A stretch of DNA of 64,000 nt. It comes from Schlesneria paludicola DSM 18645 (GTDB taxonomy: Bacteria > Planctomycetota > Planctomycetia > Planctomycetales > Planctomycetaceae). The notes beneath the pieces were generated by a model. It was not told the DNA's origin. It did no database searches and saw only the letters and a program-made list of their open reading frames with translations. Location of the stretch: NCBI GenBank assembly GCA_945876035.1, contig CAMCMU010000013.1, positions 1 through 64,000 of the forward strand. Reading direction: 5' to 3'. Shown here piece by piece: positions 34,945 through 44,695 of the stretch (its first letter is position 1; each line of letters starts with the position of its first letter). The translations under genes and the position numbers were made by a program.

Positions 34945-35398
34945 TGGAAAGTGGTCCCTAGGACGGATTGAAAGCGGGACGCAAAAAAATACCAAATGGT
35001 AAAAGCGTCCGTGCAGGTTCTATGGTAGCCGTGTCTGGCAACGCTCTCAAGTAACTTTTTTGAAGTTCGCTAAGAGCGTTCCCTGATGAGATTCCCGATC
35101 TCGGCTTCTCAAGCCGCTCGATGCTTGAAGAGATCGGCTCGACGCCTCGGCATTCTTTGCCGGTTTCGAATACGGCTGTCAATCCCCGAATTGGCAGCAA
35201 GGTCAAGCGACAATTCGCGGACATATCTTCGGAGTCTATTTTTTTTCGGCAGATTTCCGGCAGATTGTGATCATGCGAATTGACCGTCTGTTCCGGAAAT
35301 TCCTTCAGTCTCGAACTATTCTTTGCCGAATCATAAGAAACAAAGGTGTTGCTCAAGCCGTCGGCAGGGGTGGTCTCCTCTGGAAATCGGGAGTTATG
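34945..35398. other. Divergent intergenic region before the efflux locus
   Basis: This stretch of 450 bases includes the leader of the MarR gene. An open frame from 35267 continues into the regulator but lacks a ribosome binding site. An AT-rich TATTTTTTTTCGG lies near 35240. No operator palindrome is obvious by eye. Confidence 0.4.
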
Positions 35399-36049
35399 AT
35401 GAACGTCGACGAACGAGAGTGGATTGGTTCCCGACGGGAATGGCCTGATGAGGCCGGCGATATCTTGGAACGACTGCTGCGGGCGGCGGTTCATATCCGA
35501 TCGAGACGGGCGACATTCGTTGAACGCTACGGACTGACGGAAGCCCGCTATAGCGTTCTGCTGGCCTTGGAAAATGCAGATGCGGAGGGTTTGTCTCAGT
35601 CCGAATTGGCCGTGAAGTTGATGCAGTCTGAATCGAATGTCAGCACTCTCATTGAACGGATGCAACGCGAGGGGTTAGTCGTCCGCTCGCGGTCTGTGAT
35701 CGATCTTCGCAAGCGAGTTCTATTCATCAGCCCCGATGCGAGACAATTACTGGAACAAATCGCACACGCAAAAAGGCATTGGTCCGCTTTGCTGTTAGGT
35801 GACGTTCCGATGCATCAACGCTTGACTTTTGCTTCTGTGATCAGACACATCAGCGAAAATCTTGAAATGAATCGCGAGACAGACGAGAAGATGGCCCCGA
35901 AACGCGAGCGGTCTGCGGTGAACCATGAGCAGCACAGGATCGAATGTCATCCGGCCGACGAGGTCCCCTTGAATTCACCGCATGTGGCTCTGCGTCAAAT
36001 GCTTTCAACACTCGGTTTGAACAAGCAGTCTGCCAAGGGGGGGAGATGA
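35399..36049 (+). CDS. MarR-family transcriptional regulator of the efflux locus
   Basis: This 216-residue protein has a MarR winged helix-turn-helix. RATFVERYGLTEARYSVLLA leads into the domain, LSQSELAVKLMQSESNVSTL is the recognition helix region, and RMQREGLVVRSRSVIDLRKR is the wing. A C-terminal extension of about 60 polar residues is not typical of the family. The ATG at 35399 is five bases after GGGAG; earlier in-frame starts lack such a site. Its stop overlaps the start of the outer-membrane protein gene (ATGA). It is first in the operon and probably senses a toxic compound and represses the locus. Confidence 0.93.
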   Translation: MNVDEREWIGSRREWPDEAGDILERLLRAAVHIRSRRATFVERYGLTEARYSVLLALENADAEGLSQSELAVKLMQSESNVSTLIERMQREGLVVRSRSVIDLRKRVLFISPDARQLLEQIAHAKRHWSALLLGDVPMHQRLTFASVIRHISENLEMNRETDEKMAPKRERSAVNHEQHRIECHPADEVPLNSPHVALRQMLSTLGLNKQSAKGGR

Positions 36050-38691
36050 TCGTTGCGAAGCGATCGAGGCTAGCCATGAGGTTGATGGTTATCGTATCCC
36101 TATGCCTGAGCAGCGGTTGTTCGAGAATGTTCTGGCGTTCGCAGGCAGATTTCGACACTTACAACCTCCTGCAGCGAAAACAGTTCGACTCGCGCTGGAC
36201 GATTCCGCGAACCACGGTTGAACCGGATCCCCGCAGCCGTTTTTTTGATCCGTTTGACGCAGACTCCCCGCCGTTACCTCCCGATGATCCGGCATCCGGT
36301 CAGTACATGCAGTTGGTTCATGGGATGCGTGGTTACAAGAGTTGGCACAAATTTGGAGAGTCGCTGTCGGTGGAAAACCCTGGATGGCTGGAAAATTTTC
36401 GCCTTTCGGTGCCAGTTCCTGAAAACGACTACGCATTTTCTGATGGATTGACGACGGTCCGTGCGTTGTCCGAGGAGGTCACCGACGAGACCCCAGCGGA
36501 GTTAGTCCCGACGATTGAAAAATTGACGTTGGCACAGGCGGTCGAACTCGGAAATATCAACAGTCGTGAGTACCAAACACAGATCGAGGATGCCTATCTG
36601 TCTGCGTTGCAACTGACTCTTGACCAATTTCAATTCGAGGTCAGGTATCTTGGATTTGGTGCTCAAAAGCCAACGGGAATTCTGACCGGGACGGATGTTC
36701 CCTCAACAAGCGATACGGTGGGCTTGAAGTCCCGATTCGGAGTCAGTCAGTTGTTGCCGACCGGCGGTCAATGGATTGTTGAGATGGCAAACAACACGCT
36801 TTGGCTGTTCTCGGGAGGACAACAATCAACATCAGCGTCCGTACTTTCTTATTCACTTGTCCAACCCCTGTTATTAGGAGCGGGCCGCAAGATCGGTCTC
36901 GAAAACCTCACTTTGAGTGAACGTGAATCGCTCTATGACCTCCGCACGCTCGCCCGTTATCGAAAGCTCTTTTTTGCCGACACGGTGACTGGATCAAATG
37001 GCGGATTCCTGGATTTGTTAAGGCAGGCACAGGCGATCGACAATCAGAGTGCGTATGTTGCGGGGCTTTACACTCAAACAGAGCGACAACGTCAATTGGT
37101 GGCGAAGACGCCGTATCGGCATTTTGCCCCGGGTGCGTTTCCTCCGGGAATTGAATTTCCACCAGACTTAAAGCAAAAAATTGAATTTCAGCCAGATCGA
37201 GAACTGCTGTATTGGAAAGCCGTAAATCCAATGACACCGGACGAGCTGCGGCAGTTGCTCTTGTTAAGTGATGATGCGGGCTACAAGCGGGAAGTCAAAC
37301 AGTTATTTGATCTCCTGTTAGTTGGTGGGACAAGCACTGACGTTCTTCAACTGGCAACGCAACTGTCGAGTGCAGAAATTCAACTCCGAGCGTTGCAGCG
37401 AAATTACGCAGACGCAGTGGACCGGTACAAGTTGTTTCTCGGCCTACCAACGGACTTGCCAACCACGGTGGATCTGACACTGATCAAGCAATTCCAATTG
37501 ATTAGTCCGCAGAACCAACAACTGGAGTTGGCCCTTGTGGAATTCGTCAACCAAACGTCTCTGATCGACGACCTGGATCCACCTCTTAAGCAGGTTCGTC
37601 TCGCGGCTGACTCATTGTCGAATCTCCTCGAATCTGTGCGGAATTATACTTTCGATGAGGTTCCCGAACTTTTTGAACAGGTCATGGAAAATCTGCCCGT
37701 GAGATTGTCGAGACTGAAGTTCGAGAATTCTCGTGAGCAGGTTCAAAAGGCACTCGCCCGCGACCGTGTTCTTTTAGAAATGATTCAGGAGAACGTTGAT
37801 GGTCCGGAAGGTCAGGCACATACGGACCCGAGTGCTGGGACTCTTTTTCGAATGTCCCAGCGCCTGTTAAAGAAGGAGGATGCCTCAGCAGATGAACGCC
37901 GCCGGGCACTCACCGCCATCAATGATACCCGTGAAAAATTGTTTACAGTCGTTCAGAGTTTGAGAGTCATAGAAATTGGGCTTCGTAGTGAATTGATCAC
38001 GCTTCCAGAATTTGACCTCTCGCTCGAATCGGTGGTATCGATTGCTGTCGAAAATCGACTCGATTTGATGAACTCTCGTGGCCGAGTGATGGATGCACGG
38101 CGCGCCATGGAAGTCGTAGCCAATCGGTTGGAAGCCGTGGTCAACCTTGTCGCAGCCGGTGATCTGAACACGCTTGAAAACTCGAACCAGCCTTTCAGTT
38201 TTCGTGGAAGTCGCAGTTCTTTCCGATTCGGAGTCCAGATGACGGCCCCCATTGATCAGGTCGCTGAACGAAACGCCTACCGAGCATCCTTAATTTCGTA
38301 TCAGCGTCTTCGGCGTGACTACATGCGCCAGGAGGACTTGGCCAAGTTTGAGGTGCGGACCCATTGGCGACAATTGAATGTGACTCGCACGAATTTTGAA
38401 GTCAGCCGAAAAAACCTTCGCCAAGCCGCATTCCAGCTTGATACAGTGGTGACGAATGCAGAAGACCCGAATCGGTCACAGGTGGGTCGAGCGGGAATGA
38501 CGGCCTCTACCGGCAATAACGGTCTGAATTTACTGAATGCATTGAACTCCGTATTACAAGCCCAAAACACCTTGATTCAGCTTTGGGTAGATCACGAGCG
38601 ATCTAGGGTTAACATTTATCGAGATATGGATACAATGCAGATCGATGAGACAGGTCTTTGGCTCGATCCAGTTTACCAAGATCTGCGATAG
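36046..38691 (+). CDS. TolC-like outer-membrane efflux lipoprotein
   Basis: This 881-residue protein starts at ATG 36046, overlapping the regulator's stop. A lipoprotein signal (MRLMVIVSLCLSSGCSRM) with the acylated Cys is followed by an outer-membrane efflux protein fold. LTLAQAVELGNINSREYQTQ and LESVVSIAVENRLDLMNSRG mark the two repeated helical units, each followed by strand-rich membrane-loop segments such as SYSLVQPLLLGAGRKIG. It is about twice the length of E. coli TolC, with long inserted regions around 330-480 and 570-680. It presumably forms the exit duct for the adaptor and ABC genes downstream. Confidence 0.9.
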   Translation: MIVAKRSRLAMRLMVIVSLCLSSGCSRMFWRSQADFDTYNLLQRKQFDSRWTIPRTTVEPDPRSRFFDPFDADSPPLPPDDPASGQYMQLVHGMRGYKSWHKFGESLSVENPGWLENFRLSVPVPENDYAFSDGLTTVRALSEEVTDETPAELVPTIEKLTLAQAVELGNINSREYQTQIEDAYLSALQLTLDQFQFEVRYLGFGAQKPTGILTGTDVPSTSDTVGLKSRFGVSQLLPTGGQWIVEMANNTLWLFSGGQQSTSASVLSYSLVQPLLLGAGRKIGLENLTLSERESLYDLRTLARYRKLFFADTVTGSNGGFLDLLRQAQAIDNQSAYVAGLYTQTERQRQLVAKTPYRHFAPGAFPPGIEFPPDLKQKIEFQPDRELLYWKAVNPMTPDELRQLLLLSDDAGYKREVKQLFDLLLVGGTSTDVLQLATQLSSAEIQLRALQRNYADAVDRYKLFLGLPTDLPTTVDLTLIKQFQLISPQNQQLELALVEFVNQTSLIDDLDPPLKQVRLAADSLSNLLESVRNYTFDEVPELFEQVMENLPVRLSRLKFENSREQVQKALARDRVLLEMIQENVDGPEGQAHTDPSAGTLFRMSQRLLKKEDASADERRRALTAINDTREKLFTVVQSLRVIEIGLRSELITLPEFDLSLESVVSIAVENRLDLMNSRGRVMDARRAMEVVANRLEAVVNLVAAGDLNTLENSNQPFSFRGSRSSFRFGVQMTAPIDQVAERNAYRASLISYQRLRRDYMRQEDLAKFEVRTHWRQLNVTRTNFEVSRKNLRQAAFQLDTVVTNAEDPNRSQVGRAGMTASTGNNGLNLLNALNSVLQAQNTLIQLWVDHERSRVNIYRDMDTMQIDETGLWLDPVYQDLR

Positions 38692-38740
38692 ACCACCGCC
38701 CCACCGCCCCGATGATCCTACCAATAACGAGCCTTAGCTA

Positions 38741-40690
38741 ATGTCTCACCCCACGAATTCTCAGTTGGTTTCGCCTCTTTCAATCGAGGGAAAGACTCTG
38801 CAGAGTTTGCCTGACTCAATTCCGAACCGAGCGGTTTTGAAACGACGAAGTGTCGGGCGTGTTCGGCTGGTTTGCTTGACAGTTGTGACGGGATGTCTTG
38901 GTGTCGGGATTGTTTATTGGACGGCGATTGAATCGTATTGGACGCCCACAGCAGCCATGACAGAAGGGCTGGTCTTTGAAACAGTCAAACGAGCTCCATT
39001 TCAGTTGATGGTGACTGAAAAAGGGACGATCGACAGCATGCGGAATCTGACGCTGTTGAGTAAAGTTGAAGGGACAACGACAATCATCAACATCGTCCCT
39101 GAGGGCTCGTACGTCAAGCAGGGGGATGTTGTCTGCGAGCTAGATTCTTCACTGCTCATTGACAAAGAGACGCTGCAAGAGGTTTTAGTCGTCAAGTCGA
39201 GTGCTCTCTTGCGGCAGGCTCAAGAGGATTTATTAATCCGAAAAACTCAAAACGAAAGTGATGTTGAAGCCTCTGAATTGAGGCTTCAACTCGCAACACT
39301 CGATCTCGAAATGTTTGTCGAGGGGACATTCCCTCAGCAGATCGCCGCGCTCAATGCCGAAAAAACGACGTCGGAGGCCAATCTGACTCGTTTCACAGAA
39401 AGCTGCATTTTCGTTCGCCGACTTGTCCAAAAAGGCCTGCGAAATCAGAATGATCTCGAAGCAGAAGAACTGAATCTTCAGGACGCAAGGCATAAAGCCG
39501 AATCGGCAAGAAAGAGGTTCGAAGTTCTCAATTTATTTACGAAAAAGAGGACAGAGTCGGAACTCACAGCCAACAAGCATGAAGCGGAACGCAATCTTGG
39601 TCGAGTCAAACGCAGGAATGTGGCGGCCATGGCTCAGTTTGAGGCCGAGTACAAGTCGCGTGAGCTGACTTATGAGGTTGAATCGAAGAAACTCGGTCGT
39701 CTCAAAAAACAGATTGAAGCCTGTCAGATCAGGGCGGATCAAGATGGACAGGTCGTATACGCCAATGGTCGCGATGGTCGACCTGGCGATGTCTTAATTG
39801 AAGTGGGGAGCCAAGTTCGCGAACGTCAGGCGATCATCAACCTTCCCGATCTCGATTCGATGAAAGTCAATGCGCGCATTCACGAATCGCGAATTTCGCT
39901 GATTCGTGAAGGACTTTTGGTCAAGATCAAAATTGATGCGTATTCCGAGGACGTGTTCCACGGTGTGGTTCATTCCGTCGCGTCCGTGCCGAGTTCGACA
40001 GGTTCCTACAGTCGTGACTTTAAAGAATACGAAGCCGTCGTAAAAATTAATGACGATGCCGACAAGGTCAATAAGCTGCGGCCCGGTTTGACAGCCACCG
40101 TCGAAGTATTGATTGAACGTCGCGAGGACGTGCTGCAGATACCCGTGCAGTCAGTTCTTTCATTCGGTGCGAAGCAGTTCGCATTTGTCGCTTCCGTTGA
40201 CGGTGATGTCGAGCAAAAAGAGATTTCGATTGGACAGACGAATGACCGGACGATCGAGATTCTGACCGGTTTAACGGAGGGTGAAAAGGTGGTGATGAAT
40301 CCTCGATCCCATTTCCAGAAAGACATTGAAATACTCGAGACGGTGGAAGCGGATCGGCAATCTCAAGGCCATGAATCCCCGACACTGAAGCCGAACGTCT
40401 TTCCGCCTCCGTCGGAAAAGGTGCCGCCTACCGGAGACCATTCGCCGTCGGGAGATCAATCCTCTGTGGATTTGGCAGTTCGCTTCAAGGGGCTAGACAA
40501 AAATGGTGACGGCAAGTTGGCGAAGCATGAGGTGGATGAGCCGTTGCTTTCCGGTTTCAAGTCCGCCGATGTCAATGGCAACGGGACAATCAGCCAAGAA
40601 GAATTAAAAAGGGTGCCGTTGAAGCTCCAGAGTCGATTGCCGACCGCGGCTTCCCGATCTCCAGACGATTCGAAGAGCGGCGGCCTGTAA
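38741..40690 (+). CDS. MacA/HlyD-type periplasmic adaptor with C-terminal EF-hand pair
   Basis: This 649-residue protein has one N-terminal membrane segment (VRLVCLTVVTGCLGVGIVYW) and a lipoyl-type half-motif (VEGTTTIINIVPEGSYVKQG). A long coiled-coil hairpin follows (about 140-330, rich in Glu, Lys and Leu), then the second half-motif (IEACQIRADQDGQVVYANGR) and beta-barrel and membrane-proximal domains (VQSVLSFGAKQFAFVASVDG). After a Pro-rich linker two EF-hand calcium loops occur: DKNGDGKLAKHE (586-597) and DVNGNGTISQEE (610-621). The adaptor joins the inner-membrane ABC pump to the TolC-like duct. The EF-hands are not part of standard adaptors and suggest calcium-dependent assembly or anchoring. 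Confidence 0.93.
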   Translation: MSHPTNSQLVSPLSIEGKTLQSLPDSIPNRAVLKRRSVGRVRLVCLTVVTGCLGVGIVYWTAIESYWTPTAAMTEGLVFETVKRAPFQLMVTEKGTIDSMRNLTLLSKVEGTTTIINIVPEGSYVKQGDVVCELDSSLLIDKETLQEVLVVKSSALLRQAQEDLLIRKTQNESDVEASELRLQLATLDLEMFVEGTFPQQIAALNAEKTTSEANLTRFTESCIFVRRLVQKGLRNQNDLEAEELNLQDARHKAESARKRFEVLNLFTKKRTESELTANKHEAERNLGRVKRRNVAAMAQFEAEYKSRELTYEVESKKLGRLKKQIEACQIRADQDGQVVYANGRDGRPGDVLIEVGSQVRERQAIINLPDLDSMKVNARIHESRISLIREGLLVKIKIDAYSEDVFHGVVHSVASVPSSTGSYSRDFKEYEAVVKINDDADKVNKLRPGLTATVEVLIERREDVLQIPVQSVLSFGAKQFAFVASVDGDVEQKEISIGQTNDRTIEILTGLTEGEKVVMNPRSHFQKDIEILETVEADRQSQGHESPTLKPNVFPPPSEKVPPTGDHSPSGDQSSVDLAVRFKGLDKNGDGKLAKHEVDEPLLSGFKSADVNGNGTISQEELKRVPLKLQSRLPTAASRSPDDSKSGGL

Positions 40691-40808
40691 TTGACGCACC
40701 CAGAATACTCGGAACGGTTGTGACGCAATCACGCGTTGTGCCGCCACTCAGAAACGTGCGTCGCACTCAGAGCCGTGTTGAGTCCATCGCGGTAGAGACT
40801 GTCACTGT

Positions 40809-41519
40809 ATGTACGCTGCTCGCCTGATCGAATTGACGAAGACTTATTTTCTTGGAGACAATGTTGTTCGCGCTTTGCGTGGTATCACGGTGGATATTCC
40901 CGCAGGTGACTTTGTGGCGATTATGGGTTCTTCAGGAAGCGGAAAAAGCACCTTACTCAATCTTTTGGGGGCCTTGGATCGACCGACCAGCGGGCACTAC
41001 GTGTTGTCGGGTCATGACGTTGGGACGCTCAACGATGATCACCTGTCAGAAATTCGGAACCGGCTCATCGGATTCATTTTTCAGTCCTACAATTTAATTC
41101 CGCAATACACGGTCCTCGAAAACATTCAGGTGCCACTTCATTATCGCAGTGACTGTCGCACGATCGGTCCGGCAGACATGAATCGGTGTTTAGATCTCGC
41201 CAACAAGGTCGGTTTGGGTGATCGACTCGATCACCGGCCGTTTCAGTTGTCAGGGGGACAGCAACAACGCGTGGCGATTGCTCGGGCGCTGATCAATGAT
41301 CCGGAAATCATTCTGGCAGATGAGCCGACGGGAAATCTGGATTCGGTGACGGAAAAAGAAATTATGGAACTATTGACCGGGCTGAATCGTGAGGGCCGGA
41401 CCATCATCATGGTGACACACGAAACCAGCGTTGCTCGTCGGGCACGCCATCAAATTGTGATGCAGGATGGATTGATTGCCAGTGACGGGATGTTCAACAA
41501 CGATGGGGAATCGAAATAG
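40809..41519 (+). CDS. MacB/LolD-type ABC transporter ATP-binding protein
   Basis: This 236-residue ATPase has Walker A ([15 protein letters not shown]), a Q-loop ([20 protein letters not shown]), the signature [15 protein letters not shown], Walker B ([15 protein letters not shown]) and a switch His (IIMVTHE). The order and the family-specific [10 protein letters not shown] place it with MacB, LolD and FtsE. It drives the permease encoded 65 bases downstream. Together with the adaptor and outer-membrane genes upstream it forms a MacAB-TolC-like efflux machine, probably exporting a lipid, peptide or macrolide-like molecule. Confidence 0.96.
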   Translation: MYAARLIELTKTYFLGDNVVRALRGITVDIPAGDFVAIMGSSGSGKSTLLNLLGALDRPTSGHYVLSGHDVGTLNDDHLSEIRNRLIGFIFQSYNLIPQYTVLENIQVPLHYRSDCRTIGPADMNRCLDLANKVGLGDRLDHRPFQLSGGQQQRVAIARALINDPEIILADEPTGNLDSVTEKEIMELLTGLNREGRTIIMVTHETSVARRARHQIVMQDGLIASDGMFNNDGESK

Positions 41520-41584
41520 GCTCAACGCCGAATTGCCACACAGGAGCCCGAGGCCTCTTTACTCATTCCGTGAGTTGTCAGACA

Positions 41585-42952
41585 ATGCCAATCGCCAACA
41601 CTCTTCGTACGATTCGCTTGGCATTGAAGAGCCTGATGCTGCACAAGCTTCGCTCGGGCCTGACGATGTTGGGAATTGTTTTCGGTGTCTTTTCAGTCAT
41701 CGCGATGCTGGCGATCGGAGAAGGTGCGAGTATCCAGGCGCAGCAGCAGGTTCTGGCTCTGGGTGCCACGAATATCATTTGCGTGACCGTCAAACCCCCC
41801 ACCGATTCTTCGCAGTCGCAAGGCGCAGGCCGTAGTGGGTCACGAGGATTTTCCGTCCCCAAATACGGTCTTTTGCGAGCGGATTATGAATTGATGACGA
41901 AGACGATTAAGACGATTTCCGGAGCCGTTCGGATGCGAGAAATCGTGAGCGAGGTTCGCTACCTTCAACAGGGGCTTAATGCCAGGCTCGTCGGCTCCAC
42001 TGCCGAATACGCCGAAATGAACCACCTACATCTGCTGCGGGGACGGTTTTTGTCGGACCAAGACGAAAATGACATGGCGAATGTTGTTGTTCTTGGAGCG
42101 TCGGCTGCCGCGACTCTGTTCCCGTTTGATGATCCGATCGGCAACGCGATTCAGATTCGTTCACACCGTTACACGGTCATCGGAGTCACGAAAATGCGAA
42201 CGGCTTCGGCGTCGATCGGGGGCAGTCTCTCGGGGCAAGATTTCAACAAGGACGTTTACGTTCCGTTGAGCACGTTCCGCTCGCGTATCGGGGATATGGT
42301 CGTCACGCGACTCAGCGGAACGTTCAGTGCCGAGGAAGTTGAGCTGAATCAAATCACCTTGAAGGTGACGGATCGTTCAGAGGTGATTCCGACCTCCGAG
42401 GTTGTCCGCGAGTCCCTGCGACTGACGCACGGAACTAAGGCCGATTTTGAGGTGATTGTCCCGCTGGAATTGTTGAGACAGGCGGATCAAATTCGGCAGA
42501 TTTTTAATGTCGTACTCGGTTCCATCGCGGCGATCAGTCTCGTTGTTGGCGGAATTGGAATCATGAACATTATGCTTGCGACAGTCACAGAACGAACCCG
42601 CGAAATTGGTATTCGCCGCGCGTTGGGAGCCAGACAGCGTGATATCATTGACCAATTTCTGACTGAAACGATTGTTCTGGCGGGGTCGGGAGGGTTGATC
42701 GGCATTTTGTTCGGGCTGGCAACCCCTCTGGCGTTCCAAGGATTGAAAGAGATTGTCCGAAACTTTGTGTTCGATCAGGCTTCGGATGTCTCTCCTATGG
42801 GAATGATGTTTTATGGATTGGAACCGCGGATCGCCTGGTGGAGTTTGCCCGTTGCATTTGGCATCTCGGTTGGCATTGGCATTGTCTTCGGCATCTATCC
42901 TGCTCGATCTGCAGCGCGTATGGATCCGATCGAAGCGCTCCGACATGTGTAA
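41585..42952 (+). CDS. MacB/FtsX-type ABC transporter permease
   Basis: This 455-residue protein has the MacB topology. One N-terminal membrane helix ([20 protein letters not shown]) is followed by a large periplasmic domain (about 50-310, with [20 protein letters not shown] and [12 protein letters not shown]). Three C-terminal helices follow, with the FtsX block [20 protein letters not shown] and [18 protein letters not shown]. The periplasmic domain contacts the adaptor. The GTG at 41570 would add five residues; ATG 41585 is preferred. It is the last gene of the efflux locus. Confidence 0.95.
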   Translation: MPIANTLRTIRLALKSLMLHKLRSGLTMLGIVFGVFSVIAMLAIGEGASIQAQQQVLALGATNIICVTVKPPTDSSQSQGAGRSGSRGFSVPKYGLLRADYELMTKTIKTISGAVRMREIVSEVRYLQQGLNARLVGSTAEYAEMNHLHLLRGRFLSDQDENDMANVVVLGASAAATLFPFDDPIGNAIQIRSHRYTVIGVTKMRTASASIGGSLSGQDFNKDVYVPLSTFRSRIGDMVVTRLSGTFSAEEVELNQITLKVTDRSEVIPTSEVVRESLRLTHGTKADFEVIVPLELLRQADQIRQIFNVVLGSIAAISLVVGGIGIMNIMLATVTERTREIGIRRALGARQRDIIDQFLTETIVLAGSGGLIGILFGLATPLAFQGLKEIVRNFVFDQASDVSPMGMMFYGLEPRIAWWSLPVAFGISVGIGIVFGIYPARSAARMDPIEALRHV

Positions 42953-43634
42953 TCGAAACTCCAGACCGCTGAATGTCAATTCCACCCGACATTGTTAGGG
43001 GTGAACGCTCCCGTGGATGCGAGTGCTGCTGACCGGAGCTTAGACGTTTCATCACAACGGGCCCCCAATTGCCACCGACTGCTTAGGAGTGTCTTCCCTT
43101 GAACTCTTTGGCATTCGTTGCTGTTTACGTTCAGCGGATTCTTGTAACAGCAATTGAAAATCGGTATTTCGCTCGGCAGACGGTGTTCGATGGGGCCCCC
43201 CCGTGCGAATCGTCAGGAAATTTCAATGACCCGTCTGCCCTAGCTGCTCCCGCTGCTGACCGACCGATGTACGACACGCCCGTCGCGGACAAGAACGACC
43301 TTCGCATCGGCATCACCCGCGTTCACGTGCCGTTGAGTGATGACGTGTCTGCCAAAGGCTTAAGGAACAGCGAAAGGTTCTGCGGCTAGGAATCAGAGCC
43401 TTCATCAATCGAAATCCCAAATATTTAACAACTCGAATCCGGCCGAGGTTTCGAGAACGCCCCAGCAAGTCAGATTCTTACTATTCCTTTGAGTTACGGT
43501 CCGAATCGACGATCTTGCTGTTTTGATCACGACGGAGCATCGTTTCGCAATCAACGACAGCACCGCCGTCCCCTGTCCTACCTCTGGGAATTCTTACCGT
43601 GACTTCGCTCGTGGTGTGCTGGTATTATCCGGAC
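42953..43634. other. Intergenic after the efflux locus
   Basis: This stretch of 680 bases contains one candidate small gene (43099-43389), listed separately. The remainder shows no hairpin terminator by eye and no other convincing coding. Confidence 0.4.
43099..43389 (+). CDS. Candidate small protein, unknown
   Basis: A 96-residue frame begins with TTG nine bases after AGGAG, the same arrangement used by the dioxygenase gene at 24.7 kb. The N-terminus is hydrophobic then basic (SLAFVAVYVQRILVTAIENR); the rest is polar and Ala/Asp-rich. No family is recognised and the composition is only moderately gene-like. Confidence 0.35.
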   Translation: MNSLAFVAVYVQRILVTAIENRYFARQTVFDGAPPCESSGNFNDPSALAAPAADRPMYDTPVADKNDLRIGITRVHVPLSDDVSAKGLRNSERFCG

Positions 43635-44051
43635 ATGAGCAAGCCATTTGTTACCTGCCGTCGTGTTGAGTTTTGCGATACGGATCTTGCGGGGATCGTG
43701 CACTTCTCGAACTACTACCGTTATATGGAAAAAGCGGAGCATGATTACTTCCGTTCGCTCTCATTAAAGATTCATGGGCGACTGCCTGACGGGACCGCCT
43801 TTGGATGGCCACGCGTCTCCGCAAGCTGTGTGTTTCGGGCGCCGGCCCGCTATGACGATGAGATCGAAATTCAGGTCGATGTGCTCAACCGCACTGCCCG
43901 TTCGTTGACAACCGGCTATGAATTTCGATGTGGCCACACAGTTTTGGCGATCGGGGAGATGAAGACAACCTATTGTGTCATCTCCGCAGAGGGGAGACTG
44001 GAATCGACAAATATGCCGGCTGAATACGTTGATCGACTTGGCACATTCTGA
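43635..44051 (+). CDS. YbgC-like acyl-CoA thioesterase (second copy)
   Basis: This 138-residue hot-dog-fold protein has VEFCDTDLAGIVHFSNYYRY with the catalytic Asp, MEKAEHDYFRSL and FRAPARYDDEIEIQVDVL. It probably hydrolyses acyl-CoA thioesters. An in-frame GTG at 43599 with GGGAA eight bases upstream would add 12 residues; ATG 43635 matches the usual family N-terminus. It is the only intact plus-strand gene between the efflux locus and topA. It shares the overall motif layout of the minus-strand thioesterase at 21.7 kb but is clearly diverged. Confidence 0.88.
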   Translation: MSKPFVTCRRVEFCDTDLAGIVHFSNYYRYMEKAEHDYFRSLSLKIHGRLPDGTAFGWPRVSASCVFRAPARYDDEIEIQVDVLNRTARSLTTGYEFRCGHTVLAIGEMKTTYCVISAEGRLESTNMPAEYVDRLGTF

Positions 44052-44054
44052 TGT

Positions 44055-44199
44055 TGGCGCGATCGCTCCCTCCCCCCCCGGGAATGAACGGTTCCGAAAA
44101 AAGACGGGATTTTCGATCCGCGGAAGACAGCCGACAGGAGGGATCGCGCCAAGAACGCTCGCATTCACCAGCGGCATGGCCGCGATCCCTCCTGTTGGC
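44055..44199. repeat. REP-like element with three alternating arms
   Basis: Arm B (44130-44150) and arm C (44178-44199) are inverted copies: GCCGACAGGAGGGATCGCG pairs with CGCGATCCCTCCTGTTGGC, 18 of 19 positions. Arm A (44055-44073) carries the same core in the orientation of arm C with a small insertion. The element lies exactly between the ends of two convergent genes and could form large hairpins in RNA from either strand. Confidence 0.75.
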
Positions 44200-44235
44200 C
44201 TCATCGGATTGATAAGCGTTGTCGTCCCCCATAAC

Positions 44236-44646
44236 TCACGAAACAACGGAGGGCTTCCGTTTGACGCGAAGAATGCCACCGGCAACCACTCCAAAAATCA
44301 AGACAGCAACGGCACACCAACCGATCATGGACGCGATGTCGACAACATGCTCTGATCGTGGAAGGCCAGCGAAAAAGGCAGCGAAACCGAAGCTCCCGAA
44401 CGCCAGAAGGCCGCCGCCAATAATGGGAAGCAGTGGCCAAAAACGTCTCACACTACCCATCCATCCAATCAGAAAGAGGGCAACGCCAAACCAACGAATC
44501 ATCGACGCGATGCCGGCATGATGTGCATAGCTCGCGGACATCTCCGGTGTCGGGTCTTGGTAGGGAATCCCAGGGTCGTAGATGCATCCGCCAAACGCGA
44601 TCAGCATGCCACCAACAATCAGAAGTAGTGGTCTGAATCCTGTCAT
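44236..44646 (-). CDS. Four-helix membrane protein with internal duplication
   Basis: This 136-residue protein has four membrane segments. They form two related halves: PLLLIVGGMLIAFGG ... IASMIRWFGVALFLIGWMGS and PLLPIIGGGLLAFGS ... IASMIGWCAVAVLIFGVVAG. ATG 44646 is supported by CAGG six bases upstream; the frame upstream of it is antisense-like and lacks a start signal. It lies 50 bases downstream of the SurA/PpiD-like gene and may be co-transcribed. No family is recognised. Confidence 0.75.
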   Translation of the reverse strand: MTGFRPLLLIVGGMLIAFGGCIYDPGIPYQDPTPEMSASYAHHAGIASMIRWFGVALFLIGWMGSVRRFWPLLPIIGGGLLAFGSFGFAAFFAGLPRSEHVVDIASMIGWCAVAVLIFGVVAGGILRVKRKPSVVS

Positions 44647-44695
44647 GGTGCCTGTCCGCCCATCAGAAATGGCTACGCATGGCCAGAGAGATTCG

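Noticed and set aside
34958-35665. 235-codon minus-strand frame
   Set aside because: It is antisense to the MarR gene and its leader; no ribosome binding site, composition of a shadow.
42377-42985. 202-codon minus-strand frame
   Set aside because: It is antisense to the ABC permease C-terminus.
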